A stretch of 64,000 nucleotides of DNA from Methylobacillus methanolivorans (GCF_020531845.1 NZ_JAJAVF010000002.1:1027543-1091542), one strand, 5' to 3'; counted from the first letter of the stretch, positions 17,913 through 27,784 are shown. Numbers and translations are program-made. The notes: generated from the letters alone by a model not told the origin.

Positions 17913-18551
17913 ATGTTGGAAAAAATCATCGCCGCAGTAGCGGCCTGGATCATGGGCATCATCTCCACCATGGGGTATGGTGGCATTGTGCTGTTGATGG
18001 CGATTGAGTCCGCCTGCATTCCCCTGCCTTCAGAAATCATCATGCCATTTGCTGGCTACCTGGTTTTCACAGGTGAGCTGACATTATGGGGCGTGGCACT
18101 GGCTGGTGCTGTGGGTTGCGTGGTTGGCTCTATCCCTGCCTATTACCTCGGCATGTTTGGTGGACGTCCCTTGGTGGAAAAGTACGGCAAATGGGTACTG
18201 ATTTCCCATCATGACCTGCACCTGGCTGACCGCTGGTTTGCCAAGTATGGCGAAATCATTATCTTCATTGGTCGCCTGTTGCCAGCAGTGCGCACCTTTA
18301 TTGCGTTCCCCGCCGGTGTTGCCCGCATGGCAATGGGCAAGTTTATCGCTTACACCTTCGCTGGCTCGTTGATCTGGTGTTATTTCCTGGCCTATGCCGG
18401 CATGAAGTTCGGACAGCATTGGGAAGCTCTAGAAGTCTATTTCCATCAATTCCACATGGTGCTGGTTGTAGCTGGCGTCATATTCGCTGTCTGGTATATC
18501 CGCCGCCACCTGAAGGCAATCCGCCGGGCGCATCACCACGATCATCACTGA
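17913..18551 (+). CDS. DedA-family membrane protein
   Basis: A 212-residue inner-membrane protein of the DedA/SNARE-associated family, with the motif IPLPSEIIMPFAGYL, the conserved GR.LPAVRTF.AFPAGVARM stretch (about residues 123-145) and 4-5 membrane segments. The C-terminus is His rich (HHHDHH). Family members act as lipid-carrier translocases and support membrane-potential homeostasis. The gene starts two bases after the mfd stop, so it is probably cotranscribed. Confidence 0.9.
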   Translation: MLEKIIAAVAAWIMGIISTMGYGGIVLLMAIESACIPLPSEIIMPFAGYLVFTGELTLWGVALAGAVGCVVGSIPAYYLGMFGGRPLVEKYGKWVLISHHDLHLADRWFAKYGEIIIFIGRLLPAVRTFIAFPAGVARMAMGKFIAYTFAGSLIWCYFLAYAGMKFGQHWEALEVYFHQFHMVLVVAGVIFAVWYIRRHLKAIRRAHHHDHH

Positions 18552-18591
18552 GTATTCTGGGTAGTCTTGCATCTGTCTAGGCGACCAAGAC

Positions 18592-18618
18592 TAAGCATTA
18601 AGCATTAAGCATTAAGCA
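18592..18618. repeat. Heptamer tandem repeat TAAGCAT
   Basis: Nearly four direct copies of TAAGCAT (18592, 18599, 18606, partial 18613) between the convergent dedA and PEP-CTERM genes. A short tandem repeat prone to slippage; no coding role seen. Confidence 0.8.
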
Positions 18619-18640
18619 AAAAATATAAACGCCAGAAAGG

Positions 18641-18673
18641 AAAAAAGCGTGGGTAGTGATACCCCACGCCTTT
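18641..18673 (-). terminator. Intrinsic terminator of the PEP-CTERM gene
   Basis: On the minus strand the stem GCGTGGGGTA/TACCCACGC closes a 4-base loop and is followed by six T. It lies 39 bases beyond the stop codon of the PEP-CTERM gene. Confidence 0.8.
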
Positions 18674-18711
18674 CTCCTCCTCTATCCCCCCCGGGATTCA
18701 GATGGTATGGC

Positions 18712-19659
18712 TTAACTTCTCGCCAAAATCCTCTTGCGACGGGTTGCTGTCAACCCAATCACACCTAAACCAGCCAGCAACAAGGCATAATCATGTGGCT
18801 CTGGTACAGCAGCCGTTACACCAGCAAACAATGCTGTCTCTGCCGTAGTAAACCCACCGTTACCCAATGTAAAAGCATTGTTCCAAGTATTACCAACCAC
18901 TGTTCCGTACAAATTGCCAGAGCCATTGATCGTAGCATCCACTGCCAAAATATTGGCATACAACGATGCATTTTGCAGTGTCACGCTAGTTGCTTCATAA
19001 AAGTTGAACAAGACGTTGTAATTGCTACCCAGGCTTTGCCATTGCCAACCCAGCGTTGCGCTCGAGCCTGCCACATTGAAAATCAACGTAGTACCAGCAG
19101 CGATGCTGGAGAAAGCCAAATTGTTAAAACTGGAAAATTCACTGGCATTCAAGGAGAAGAACTCAACACTAGCCCCTGATCCTGTAAACACCTTGCTAGT
19201 CGGATTCCATTGATCCTGAGCAGCATAAGTTCCTGTTGCACTTACACCGGCCAAACCGCTAGAGAGCGAGGTCAAATAAGTTTTGGCAGCCGCAAAATCT
19301 ACAGGTGCGGAGACTGTCGATGCGGTATCCACATGCCCAGAAACCGTGTAGTTTGAACCTTTATTATTGGTGCCACCAACCCATAGGTTACCATTAGCAC
19401 TACCACCCCATGGTGTTCCACCCAAGTCTCCACCGATGACTGCGCCATAATAATTGCTCTTGTTGTTTCCAATGCTGTGACCGTTGATATTGGCGTTACC
19501 ACCAATAGCCAAGGCACCCGCTGTTGAGTTGCCGTTTGTAGCGTAGTCACCAAAAATAAAGGCGTTGTAATTTGAAGCAACCCCAAGGTCAATCGTGCCC
19601 GCAGCTGCCGGAGCAGAGATTGCTGCCAATACCGCCAACATACTTAACTTCGTTTTCAT
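18712..19659 (-). CDS. PEP-CTERM protein, choice-of-anchor-A type
   Basis: A 315-residue exported protein. A Sec signal peptide ends near SAPAAA/GTIDLG. A Gly/Asn-rich beta domain of the choice-of-anchor-A type follows (ASNYNAFIFGDY, GALAIGGNANINGHSIG). The C-terminal sorting signal consists of VPEPHDYALLLAG, a hydrophobic stretch and a basic tail RRKRIL. Such proteins are processed by an exosortase (EpsH/XrtA), not seen in this window, and belong to exopolysaccharide or floc matrix. A sigma-54 type promoter lies 42-57 bases upstream and a terminator follows, so it is a stand-alone unit. Confidence 0.88.
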   Translation of the reverse strand: MKTKLSMLAVLAAISAPAAAGTIDLGVASNYNAFIFGDYATNGNSTAGALAIGGNANINGHSIGNNKSNYYGAVIGGDLGGTPWGGSANGNLWVGGTNNKGSNYTVSGHVDTASTVSAPVDFAAAKTYLTSLSSGLAGVSATGTYAAQDQWNPTSKVFTGSGASVEFFSLNASEFSSFNNLAFSSIAAGTTLIFNVAGSSATLGWQWQSLGSNYNVLFNFYEATSVTLQNASLYANILAVDATINGSGNLYGTVVGNTWNNAFTLGNGGFTTAETALFAGVTAAVPEPHDYALLLAGLGVIGLTATRRKRILARS

Positions 19660-19700
19660 CTTTCACTTTCCTATAGTGGGGTTGTGTTCGCCTTACTATA

Positions 19701-19716
19701 AGCAACCCCTGTACCA
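19701..19716 (-). promoter_or_regulatory. Sigma-54 promoter of the PEP-CTERM gene
   Basis: TGGTAC-AGGGG-TTGCT on the minus strand, against the consensus TGGCAC-N5-TTGCW: one mismatch, with invariant GG and GC at the right spacing. The predicted start is about 30 bases before the ATG. This agrees with PrsK/PrsR-RpoN control reported for PEP-CTERM genes in floc-forming betaproteobacteria. Confidence 0.65.
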
Positions 19717-19889
19717 CATCATGCCAGGAATCTGTCCATGCCTGGATAATTATAAAAAAATTTATTAAATTCAAAAAGTTAAAATAAATTAATTTTTCCG
19801 TCTTATCCAACCAATGTCGCCTAACCCCACAACCAGCCTGCGTTATATCGCGCTAATATGACAAAATTTCCACACCCTGATCAAAATTC

Positions 19890-19904
19890 TGACAATGTTT
19901 GTCA
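19890..19904. promoter_or_regulatory. Palindrome, possible enhancer site for the sigma-54 promoter
   Basis: TGACA-ATGTT-TGTCA, a perfect 5-bp inverted repeat about 190 bp upstream of the -12/-24 element. A further TGACA lies at 19859. The distance suits an enhancer-binding protein such as PrsR, but the assignment is inference. Confidence 0.4.
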
Positions 19905-19931
19905 TGATTTCGTCAATCGCATCAGGCTAAA

Positions 19932-22900
19932 TCACGGCAGTTCACATAACTTGCCTAAGGCCATGAAATAAACTGCCTTGCGCAAGGGAATGCCCTCATC
20001 AGCAAACAATGCCGCATACCCAGCAAGTTGGTCTTCATAGGCTGTCGCTGCCGTAAGCATCATGCCAACATCAGCATCGGCAGGTAAGCGTGTTGATTTA
20101 TAATCAATAATCCAACGCTCGCCATGCTCAATAAAGCAACGATCAACCACTTGCGGCTTGAATCCAGCCTCCCCTATATGGCCCATTGCAAGCTCGGCAG
20201 CGGCCTCTGGCCGAGGCGAGAGCACCCAGCGGCCATCAGCACTTTGCAAGGTCAACGCCAGCAATTGCAATACCTGCGCGGCTGCCATGTCGGCAACATC
20301 AAGTGCATGTCCTTGCCTGGCCAGCCAGCGCACCGTCGCAGGTTGCAGGCTAGGCAAACGTGTTAGCCAGCTTTCAAAGTCGGGATTAGCTGCTATTAGT
20401 TCCACATATTGATGCGCAAGTGTGCCGATATGCGCCTCCAATCCAGCTTGCCTGCCGAACACCGGCGTTTCGCCATGGGCCTGACCGGAGGAAATCGCCT
20501 CGTGCCTGCTTTCGGCATAGATAGCAGGGAGCCCAGGCTCGGCAACCCGGATCAACTTGGGGATGAAATCAGCGAGCGCTACCCCCTGTGGAGTTGGCTG
20601 CGCTGGCTGTGCATCTTGTGCAGCGACCTCAATAAATTGCCCCGCCAGGTGTGGCCAGAGCGAATCGAGGAAAGTCCCGCTAGCTGGCTTCAGCTCCCCT
20701 TTGGCATTAGGGCTGACGCTACCCAACAAGTGCAGGCAGCGTTCAGTACGCGTGGCCGCCACATATAGCACCCGCGCACTTTCATGATCAGCACGCTCTT
20801 TTTCCAGCATTTTGAGATAACTGTAAGGACTAGGCTCATCGCGCCCGTTTGCACCTTTAGGAATAAACGGAGCAGTCACCAATTCAGTGCTGACGCCATG
20901 TGCAGTTTCCATTGCCACTTCCTCCCAGAGCAATAATGGCGTTTCACCATTGCGCGGGCGGCGCTCCAGGCCTGGCAAGATCACAGTATCAAACTCCAGG
21001 CCCTTGGACTTGTGGATGGTCATGAATTGCAACTGCCCATTGGCCTGTATATCGGGTGCGGCATAGAGCTTTTCCACTTCTTGAACCAAGCGCTCCAGGC
21101 TGAAACGGCCTTGTTGATCAAGCTGGTCGACGAGAGCAAAAAACGCTTCCACATCGGCAATATCGCTAGCCTGCCAGAGAGATTGCGCCCCGCCCAGCAT
21201 GAGCCAGGCACTTTCCAGCCAGCGACTCAATGGCATACGCCCTTGCTGCCCCAGCACTTCTGTCAACACTTGCACAAGATGTTGGCTACGCTGACGGCCA
21301 TCCTCGCTCATACCTGCCAGCACAGCTGCATCATGCAGCAATGACCAGATGGTGCGATAGCGCTCACGCCCAGCCAAGACATGCAGGTCAGCAAGCTGCA
21401 AGCCACACCAGGGCGCACGCAACATGGCCAGCCAGTTGACGCGATCTGCACGCTGTAACAAGGCATGCGTCAAGGCCAACAGATCCTGCACACTCTGGCG
21501 CCCGGCAAGCTGCTCTATTTCTACGGCCTGGAAATGCAGGTCAGGATGATGACGGCGAATTTCTGCCACCAGTGTGTCAAGATGCGCCCGCGCTCGCACC
21601 AGCACGGCAATATTGGCAGCGGGCTTGCCTGCCCAGGTTTGGCGGATGATCTCGACTACATGAGCCGCCTCACGCATGCGCAATGCCTCTGCATCTTCGT
21701 CAGGCCCGGCAATCAGCGGATGTACTTTCACGCCAGCATCAGCCTCTGCTGCACGGGTCGCCACGAATTCGCGATAATGAATCGCGCCCTGTACCACGCT
21801 ATCCTGCACGGGGAACACATGCTTGAAGGTAGCATTGATCCAATCCACTACCGGCGGAGATGAACGGTTGTTGCGGCAAAGCTGCAAGCGCTCCAGCGGC
21901 AGATCGCCTATGCCATCCTCGGCTACCTCTAGGAACAGGCCAACATTGGCCTTACGGAAGCGGTATATCGACTGCATGGGGTCGCCCACCGCAAACAAGG
22001 TATGTCCATCGCCCGGAGCCCAACCTGAAGTCAGTCGCTGCAACAGCTTGACCTGCCCTGGGCTGGTATCCTGAAATTCATCCACCAGCAGATGTTGAAC
22101 GGGATAATCCAGGGCCAACTCGGTAGGCATCTCGTCATCGCCCAGTGCTTCCAATGCACGTAGGGACATTTCAACAAAATCCACCTCCCCTGCCTGCTGG
22201 AACACCACCCACAATTGAGCCACGGCAATCTTCAACAACTGCGCCAGTGCCGCCACCATCTGCCAGCTTTGCTCATCCTGACGTAACGGCAGGCTACGCA
22301 GGCGCTGCAAGGCAGCCTCGGCACCTGCCGTCTGCTGCAAGGTGGCGATAATCTCGGCAAACTGCTCCTTGAATGGCTTGGATTCCGGTGTAGCGGGAAA
22401 ACCGTTTTTCACATTGACAGTCTTGCGCAGCGTGCCCGTGCCAGTCAGCAGCAGATCGCACACTGCCAGCCATGCCGGGAGTGCTTGGGAAGTCGCAAGC
22501 AACGGTGTTTCCCAATCCAACAGCAAGGCTTGCGGCACATCGCATGCAAGGTGACTCGCTGCATAACGCGCCACTGGCATTAAGGCGCTTTGCACGCGGC
22601 CTGGCAGCATGGCAGCCGCGGCATGCAAATCCTGGCTGATCAGGTGCTCCAGCGCCCGCTCCGCAGCCTGCTGCAAATCACCATGATTAGCGTATTCCAG
22701 CCACTGGTCGCGCTTGCCAAGCATATCCACCAATAGGCTGGTGAGTTTTTGCACGTCATTGTCGACATAGCCTAGCGCCAAGCGCACAGCCTGCCCTAGC
22801 CCATCTTCGTCTACCAGCGCCAGCGTGCGCTCAGCGGCCAATTGATAATGCGGAGCAGCATCCTCACTGATTGCTGGCTGGCTGCCAAATCGGCTCAGCA

Positions 22901-23306
22901 ATGGCATCTGCCGCGCCAGGTGCCCAGATAAGGAATCGATGGTAAATATTTTCAAGCGCGAGGGATTATCCAGCAGTTGCCAATCCAGGCTGGCCGCATG
23001 CTGCAACGCTGCCACGCCCAGGCGGAAAGTCTGCTGCTTGTGGGGCGCTTGCGGCATCTGGCCGCTGGCCGCCATCACCAGGCTATCCAGTATGCGTGAG
23101 CGCATCTCGGCTGCCGCCTTGTTAGTAAACGTAATGGCAATGATCTGCTCAGGGGCCGATACGGTAGTCAGCAGGCGCAGGAAGCGTTGTGTCAACAGCT
23201 CGGTCTTGCCTGCACCAGCAGGGGCCTCAACAATAAACGAAGCCAGCTCCAGAGCACGTTCACGACTGATGCGATCCAGTTCCAGCAAATCCACGGCATT
23301 GGTCAT
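19932..23306 (-). CDS. addA: AddA-like UvrD/Rep helicase-nuclease subunit
   Basis: A 1124-residue DNA double-strand-break repair helicase. The N-terminal Walker A is APAGAGKTELL (about residue 30), with IAITFTNKAAAEMR, LLVDEFQDTS and GDPMQSIYRFR helicase motifs. The C-terminal PD-(D/E)XK nuclease has IIDYKSTRLP followed by the QLAGYAALF motif. Start taken at ATG 23306, which overlaps the addB stop as ATGA and has a strong GGGGGAGG ribosome site; the GTG/TTG-type extension upstream lies inside addB. Confidence 0.9.
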   Translation of the reverse strand: MTNAVDLLELDRISRERALELASFIVEAPAGAGKTELLTQRFLRLLTTVSAPEQIIAITFTNKAAAEMRSRILDSLVMAASGQMPQAPHKQQTFRLGVAALQHAASLDWQLLDNPSRLKIFTIDSLSGHLARQMPLLSRFGSQPAISEDAAPHYQLAAERTLALVDEDGLGQAVRLALGYVDNDVQKLTSLLVDMLGKRDQWLEYANHGDLQQAAERALEHLISQDLHAAAAMLPGRVQSALMPVARYAASHLACDVPQALLLDWETPLLATSQALPAWLAVCDLLLTGTGTLRKTVNVKNGFPATPESKPFKEQFAEIIATLQQTAGAEAALQRLRSLPLRQDEQSWQMVAALAQLLKIAVAQLWVVFQQAGEVDFVEMSLRALEALGDDEMPTELALDYPVQHLLVDEFQDTSPGQVKLLQRLTSGWAPGDGHTLFAVGDPMQSIYRFRKANVGLFLEVAEDGIGDLPLERLQLCRNNRSSPPVVDWINATFKHVFPVQDSVVQGAIHYREFVATRAAEADAGVKVHPLIAGPDEDAEALRMREAAHVVEIIRQTWAGKPAANIAVLVRARAHLDTLVAEIRRHHPDLHFQAVEIEQLAGRQSVQDLLALTHALLQRADRVNWLAMLRAPWCGLQLADLHVLAGRERYRTIWSLLHDAAVLAGMSEDGRQRSQHLVQVLTEVLGQQGRMPLSRWLESAWLMLGGAQSLWQASDIADVEAFFALVDQLDQQGRFSLERLVQEVEKLYAAPDIQANGQLQFMTIHKSKGLEFDTVILPGLERRPRNGETPLLLWEEVAMETAHGVSTELVTAPFIPKGANGRDEPSPYSYLKMLEKERADHESARVLYVAATRTERCLHLLGSVSPNAKGELKPASGTFLDSLWPHLAGQFIEVAAQDAQPAQPTPQGVALADFIPKLIRVAEPGLPAIYAESRHEAISSGQAHGETPVFGRQAGLEAHIGTLAHQYVELIAANPDFESWLTRLPSLQPATVRWLARQGHALDVADMAAAQVLQLLALTLQSADGRWVLSPRPEAAAELAMGHIGEAGFKPQVVDRCFIEHGERWIIDYKSTRLPADADVGMMLTAATAYEDQLAGYAALFADEGIPLRKAVYFMALGKLCELP

Positions 23307-26056
23307 GATGCCTCCCCCTGCTGCAAGCGCTCGAACTGTAACTGCCTTTCCGGCAAGCGCAACAACGGCAACACCTCGCAATAGGCAAGCTCTTTTTCAT
23401 CCTGCAACACGACTGCCGCCTCCCCACGCTTGAGTTCATTGACAACATTCGTGATGCTGGTATGCCAGTGTTCAAGCACGCTGTGCCAATCGGGGAAATC
23501 CCCCTCGGGAAATACATCCCGGGTTTTCTTGTCATCCAGCACCGGCATGGCGGGCAAGACGTCATCACTGGCAAGCCCGGCAAACGCGTGCTCTTCCAGC
23601 TTGACCATGGCGAATGCAATGGCGGCGACTTCTGCGCTGTCATCAGCTGGGTCTTGCGTAGACAAGACAAATGCCGCGTACACTGGCAACTGTGGCTCGG
23701 TGATGCGGCTTTGCGCCCAGTTTTTCGTATCTGGCTTGCGGCCTGTCTTATAATCAATGACGATACGGCGGCCATCTGCCAATTGGTCGATACGATCGAT
23801 GATGAGCGTGATTTCTACCCCTTCGATCATGATCTTTTGCTGCTGCTCGCTGGCCAATACGGTAAAAGGCTGATCGCGCGTTTTCTCCAGCGCCAGCCAG
23901 CCTTTGAGCAAGCGGGTCAAGCGCATGGTTTCCAGTTCGGAAAAAGCGTCGCTCAAGGTCTCGTCACAGCTTGCAATATATTCGATCAATGATACCTGCA
24001 CGGCCTCAGCCAATGCCTGCTCCAGTTGCACTTCATCCATCGCCAGCAGGTCTTGCAGGCCACGCCCTTGCCAGAAATGCTCCAGCACAAGGTGAACCAG
24101 GGTACCGCGCTCAGCCGCATCCAGGCCGTTGACTGGTGTTTTCAATGCCCGCGCATGCAAGCGATATTGGTAATAAGCCCAGGCCGGGCAAATGGCCTGC
24201 GCCTTGAGTAGACCTGTGCCACCCGAGATATGCTCACCCTCTGCCACGGCTGGCGCCTGGTGGTCGTCCAGCCATTGCAATGGCTTGGCATCCTGCAAAG
24301 CCAACCTCTGCGCCAGGCTTTGGCTGGCAGCAGGTACTGCATCTGACAAGGATATGTCTTGCAGCATCGGGCTAATGCGCAGCTCACGCTCACCATCCTT
24401 CGCAGCACTGGAAAACACAAGCTGATGCGCACTATGCAGCAAACGCTGGTGAACGACCTGGGCAAACGCAGTCTGCACGGCGCTATCCGCATTTGGAACA
24501 CCATGGTCGCGCTGCATGCCCGCAGGTAGCAAGGGATTAGGCCGTGGTAGCGGTGGCCAACTATGATCATTCATGCCCATCACCCATAGACCATCCAGTG
24601 GCTGGCTCACACTTTCCAGCATGCCCATCACCTGGAGCCGCACTTCACCTTCGGCCTCGGGCTGGTATATCTGCTCCTGCACCAGTTCGCGCAGCCTGGC
24701 CAAGGCCTGGGAAAAAGACATAGGCTGCTGCAATACATCCAGCGCCGCCAGCGCCTGCAAGACCTTGCCGAATGCCTGGATCGCCTGGAACTCGAAGCTG
24801 GAAAGACTACGCTGCTTGCCCGGCCACTCCAGCGCATCCAGAGCGCGCTGCATCACGTCCACCCAGGCAGAAGGCAGTTGTTGGGCTGGCTGCGCCTGCA
24901 AAATCGCTAGCGCTGCGGCAATATGCCCTTGCAAGCCAGCAAGCGACAATGGTGCCTGCTCGCTGCCAGCTTCTCGCCGGATAAAACGCTGCAGGCGCGA
25001 CATATTGATGGATAAAGGCAATCGCTCCCGCATGCGGGCATCAAGCTGGGCACGCGCATCCGCTTCGGTCACGGCATGCGACCAGTAAGGCTGTTGCAGC
25101 AATTGCGAGAAATCCTGCTGTTCCACTTTATCTTGCCGTCGGTGCTGGCTGAAGAAGCGCAACAAGGTCAGCGCTGTTTGCACCACGGGCTCACGTTGCA
25201 AAGGCTGCCCAAGGGAAAAATCATACTGTCGCGGCGCCTCCACCATGGCAGGGCGCACCCATGCCGGGTGCAAGGCATCATCCAGCAAGCGTGCCAGTGC
25301 ACCTCGCAGCTTGGCGAGTTCCGGGACAACAATCCCTATTCTGGCACCAGGATTATCAGCAAGCTGTTGTTGCGCCCAGGCCACCGCAGCACGACACTCT
25401 GCCTCCTGATCTGCCAATAACACCCGCTGGGCATGACCACTATCAGCCAGTGTGGTTTCATGGCGCTGTACATTGACGTTGCGCTGCTGCAACACTGCAC
25501 GTAACTGCGCCATCTGTGGCGTGATGCGGTCGAACCCGGCAAAAGCAATGGACTCTGGCAAGACTCCGATGCCCTGCGCCAACATCGCCACTTGCCAATC
25601 AACATAGCGTGGCGCTTCCATCCAGCCGCCTTGTCGGCAGCGTGACAAAAATTCGCGCCGCCAGGCAATGAACTGGCGGGTTTCTTCGCTGTAACTAGCG
25701 TCAGGCAATGGCAAGCGCCACTCGAGCAATAATTGGTTGGCCTCCTGCGCCATGCGCGCCAGCCCCTTGATGTCAAACAGCGCACTCGCTACATCGCTCG
25801 CCAGCACATCCTCGATCACAGCCTCCCACAACAGCCGCTCCTGCACATTGCTCAGCACACCCTGTGGTACTTGTTGCAAATCCAGCTCGCCAGAAAGCAT
25901 AGCCTGATCAAACAAGCCCTCCAACCATTGGCTGATGGTCATGATATTCAGCAAAGTCCATTGCTTCAGGCCCTGAGCTGATTGCGCCCTGGCATGGTCT
26001 AGCTGCAACGCGCGGGCGAGACGCGCGGTCGCACAGAGAATAAGGTGATTGTTCAT
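23303..26056 (-). CDS. AddB-like PD-(D/E)XK nuclease subunit (betaproteobacterial type)
   Basis: A 917-residue partner of AddA. It has the C-terminal RecB-family nuclease motif (RIVIDYKTGRKPD and QLPVYAAF, about residues 765-800) and the ERGTLVHLVLEHFW motif near residue 665. The N-terminus begins NNHLILCATARLARAL, where a typical AddB Walker A would be; no GxxGxGK(S/T) is present, so ATP binding is probably lost, as far as I can see. It matches the 'probable DNA repair protein' family of beta-proteobacteria. ATG 26056 is preferred to TTG 26080. Confidence 0.82.
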   Translation of the reverse strand: MNNHLILCATARLARALQLDHARAQSAQGLKQWTLLNIMTISQWLEGLFDQAMLSGELDLQQVPQGVLSNVQERLLWEAVIEDVLASDVASALFDIKGLARMAQEANQLLLEWRLPLPDASYSEETRQFIAWRREFLSRCRQGGWMEAPRYVDWQVAMLAQGIGVLPESIAFAGFDRITPQMAQLRAVLQQRNVNVQRHETTLADSGHAQRVLLADQEAECRAAVAWAQQQLADNPGARIGIVVPELAKLRGALARLLDDALHPAWVRPAMVEAPRQYDFSLGQPLQREPVVQTALTLLRFFSQHRRQDKVEQQDFSQLLQQPYWSHAVTEADARAQLDARMRERLPLSINMSRLQRFIRREAGSEQAPLSLAGLQGHIAAALAILQAQPAQQLPSAWVDVMQRALDALEWPGKQRSLSSFEFQAIQAFGKVLQALAALDVLQQPMSFSQALARLRELVQEQIYQPEAEGEVRLQVMGMLESVSQPLDGLWVMGMNDHSWPPLPRPNPLLPAGMQRDHGVPNADSAVQTAFAQVVHQRLLHSAHQLVFSSAAKDGERELRISPMLQDISLSDAVPAASQSLAQRLALQDAKPLQWLDDHQAPAVAEGEHISGGTGLLKAQAICPAWAYYQYRLHARALKTPVNGLDAAERGTLVHLVLEHFWQGRGLQDLLAMDEVQLEQALAEAVQVSLIEYIASCDETLSDAFSELETMRLTRLLKGWLALEKTRDQPFTVLASEQQQKIMIEGVEITLIIDRIDQLADGRRIVIDYKTGRKPDTKNWAQSRITEPQLPVYAAFVLSTQDPADDSAEVAAIAFAMVKLEEHAFAGLASDDVLPAMPVLDDKKTRDVFPEGDFPDWHSVLEHWHTSITNVVNELKRGEAAVVLQDEKELAYCEVLPLLRLPERQLQFERLQQGEAS

Positions 26057-26170
26057 GGATGAGGATTTTACTTGATTCAAGCGGGGTTGGCCTTGCGTGT
26101 CCCCCCTACTGTCAAATGCTTCATAACTACAGCTTGACAGCCACGGCCTTGCCGCCTACCTTGCGAGCCT

Positions 26171-26668
26171 ATGGCTGAGCAGAAAAACTACATTACGCCG
26201 GAAGGCTACGCACGTCTCAAAGACGAATTCGAGCAGTTATACAAAATTGAACGGCCCAAGGTGGTCAGCGATGTTTCCTGGGCCGCGAGCAATGGGGACC
26301 GCAGCGAAAACGGCGATTATATCTATGGCAAGAAGCGCCTGCGCCAGATCGACTCGCGCCTGCGCTTTCTCATGAAGCGCATGGATATTGCCGTGGTGGT
26401 AGACCCTCAAACCCAACAAGACCTGGAAAAAATCTATTTTGGCGCTTGGGTGGAGTTGTATTCCCTGGAGAAAGATAGCGAACATCATTACCGCATCGTC
26501 GGCCAGGATGAGCTGGACCCAGGCAAAGGCTATATCAGCTGGATTTCCCCGCTGGCGCGCGCGCTGCTCGGCAAACAACCTGGTGATGTCATTCGAGTGG
26601 AAACCCCGGCTGGTGAGGAAAGTTTTGAGGTCGTCGACGTCAGTTACCACGCCCCGGCAGAAGGCTGA
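26171..26668 (+). CDS. greB: Transcription elongation factor GreB
   Basis: A 165-residue Gre factor. The N-terminal coiled coil contains the conserved acidic tip (SWAASNGDRSENGDY, about residues 37-51) that rescues backtracked RNA polymerase. The C-terminal FKBP-like domain ends GEESFEVVDVSY. YGKKRLRQIDSRLRFL is typical of GreB. Stop codon 7 bases before earP. Confidence 0.94.
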   Translation: MAEQKNYITPEGYARLKDEFEQLYKIERPKVVSDVSWAASNGDRSENGDYIYGKKRLRQIDSRLRFLMKRMDIAVVVDPQTQQDLEKIYFGAWVELYSLEKDSEHHYRIVGQDELDPGKGYISWISPLARALLGKQPGDVIRVETPAGEESFEVVDVSYHAPAEG

Positions 26669-26675
26669 TTTGAGC

Positions 26676-27776
26676 ATGCGCTGGGATATTTTTTGCAGCA
26701 TTGTCGACAACTATGGCGATATAGGCGTGTGCTGGCGCCTAGCCAAGCAATTGACACGCGAGCATGGCATCAAGGTCAGGCTCTGGGTAGATCAACCCAG
26801 CGTTGCTGCCAAGTTGATCCCCGGACTGGACCCAACATTGGCAACGCAGCAAGTCGCCGGAGTGGACGTTTGCCGCTGGAGTAGCCCGTTTCCTCCCGTA
26901 GAGGTTGCAGATGTCGTCATCGAGGCATTCGCTTGCGAATTACCTGAAACTTATCTTCACGCCATGCAAGATCGGCGGCCTGTGTGGATCAACCTGGAAT
27001 ATTTGAGTGCAGAATCATGGGTAGATGACTTTCATGCAAAACCCTCTATACACCCACAACTAGGCCTGACTAAACACTTCTTTTTCCCAGGCTTCACCCC
27101 GGCTTGCGGTGGCCTCCTCCGCGAAAACCACCTGCTGGCAGAGCGATCACGCTTTCAGCAAAGCAAGGTATCGCAAGCTGCCTTTTGGCATGGTCTGGGC
27201 ATCATGCCCAACCAGGCCTATACCATCAGCCTATTCTGCTATCCGCAAGCTCCAGTAAACTCCTTGCTGGAGGCGATCGCGCAAACAGATCAACCAGTAC
27301 TGTGCATTATTCCCCAGGGCCCCTCTGCCGACCATGCCATGCAATGGCTTGATGCCCACCCCACCCAGGATAGGCTCAGAATCGCCACGATCCCTTTCCT
27401 TTCCCAAGAACAATATGATCAACTGCTTTGGGCTTGCGACCTCAACTTTGTCCGTGGCGAGGATAGCTGGATCAGGGCCTTATGGGCGGGCAAACCAATG
27501 ATCTGGCAACCGTATCTGCAAGATGAAGACACTCATCTCGTCAAGCTGGAAGCCTTCCTGCAACGCTACTGCCAAGATAGCCCATCAGACTTGGCTATCC
27601 ACATGATGGCTGCCCACCGTGCATGGAATCGCCATGGCTTCACGCCCTCTGCCTGGCAGGCGGTTCTGGCGGCCCTGCCAAGCTGGCAGCGTCAAGCACA
27701 AACCTATGCAGAACACCTGGCAAAAGAAACGGACTTGGCCGCTAAGCTGGTGATTTACTGTAAGAAATTTTTCTAA
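26676..27776 (+). CDS. earP: EF-P arginine rhamnosyltransferase EarP
   Basis: A 366-residue GT-B type glycosyltransferase starting MRWDIFCSIVDNYGDIGVCWRLA, the characteristic EarP N-terminus that includes the catalytic Asp. The C-terminal half has LNFVRGEDSWIRALWAGKP, the conserved nucleotide-sugar-binding segment. It transfers rhamnose from dTDP-rhamnose to an arginine of EF-P, and efp lies directly downstream with an Arg at the acceptor site. The longer in-frame reading back to 26439 only overlaps greB. Confidence 0.93.
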   Translation: MRWDIFCSIVDNYGDIGVCWRLAKQLTREHGIKVRLWVDQPSVAAKLIPGLDPTLATQQVAGVDVCRWSSPFPPVEVADVVIEAFACELPETYLHAMQDRRPVWINLEYLSAESWVDDFHAKPSIHPQLGLTKHFFFPGFTPACGGLLRENHLLAERSRFQQSKVSQAAFWHGLGIMPNQAYTISLFCYPQAPVNSLLEAIAQTDQPVLCIIPQGPSADHAMQWLDAHPTQDRLRIATIPFLSQEQYDQLLWACDLNFVRGEDSWIRALWAGKPMIWQPYLQDEDTHLVKLEAFLQRYCQDSPSDLAIHMMAAHRAWNRHGFTPSAWQAVLAALPSWQRQAQTYAEHLAKETDLAAKLVIYCKKFF

Positions 27777-27784
27777 ATTTCGGG

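Noticed and set aside
18592..18618. Tandem repeat considered as a CRISPR remnant
   Set aside because: Units are 7 bases with no spacers; a simple slippage repeat.
26237..26710. 157-residue minus-strand reading frame opposite greB
   Set aside because: Entirely antisense to greB and the start of earP, with no family resemblance.
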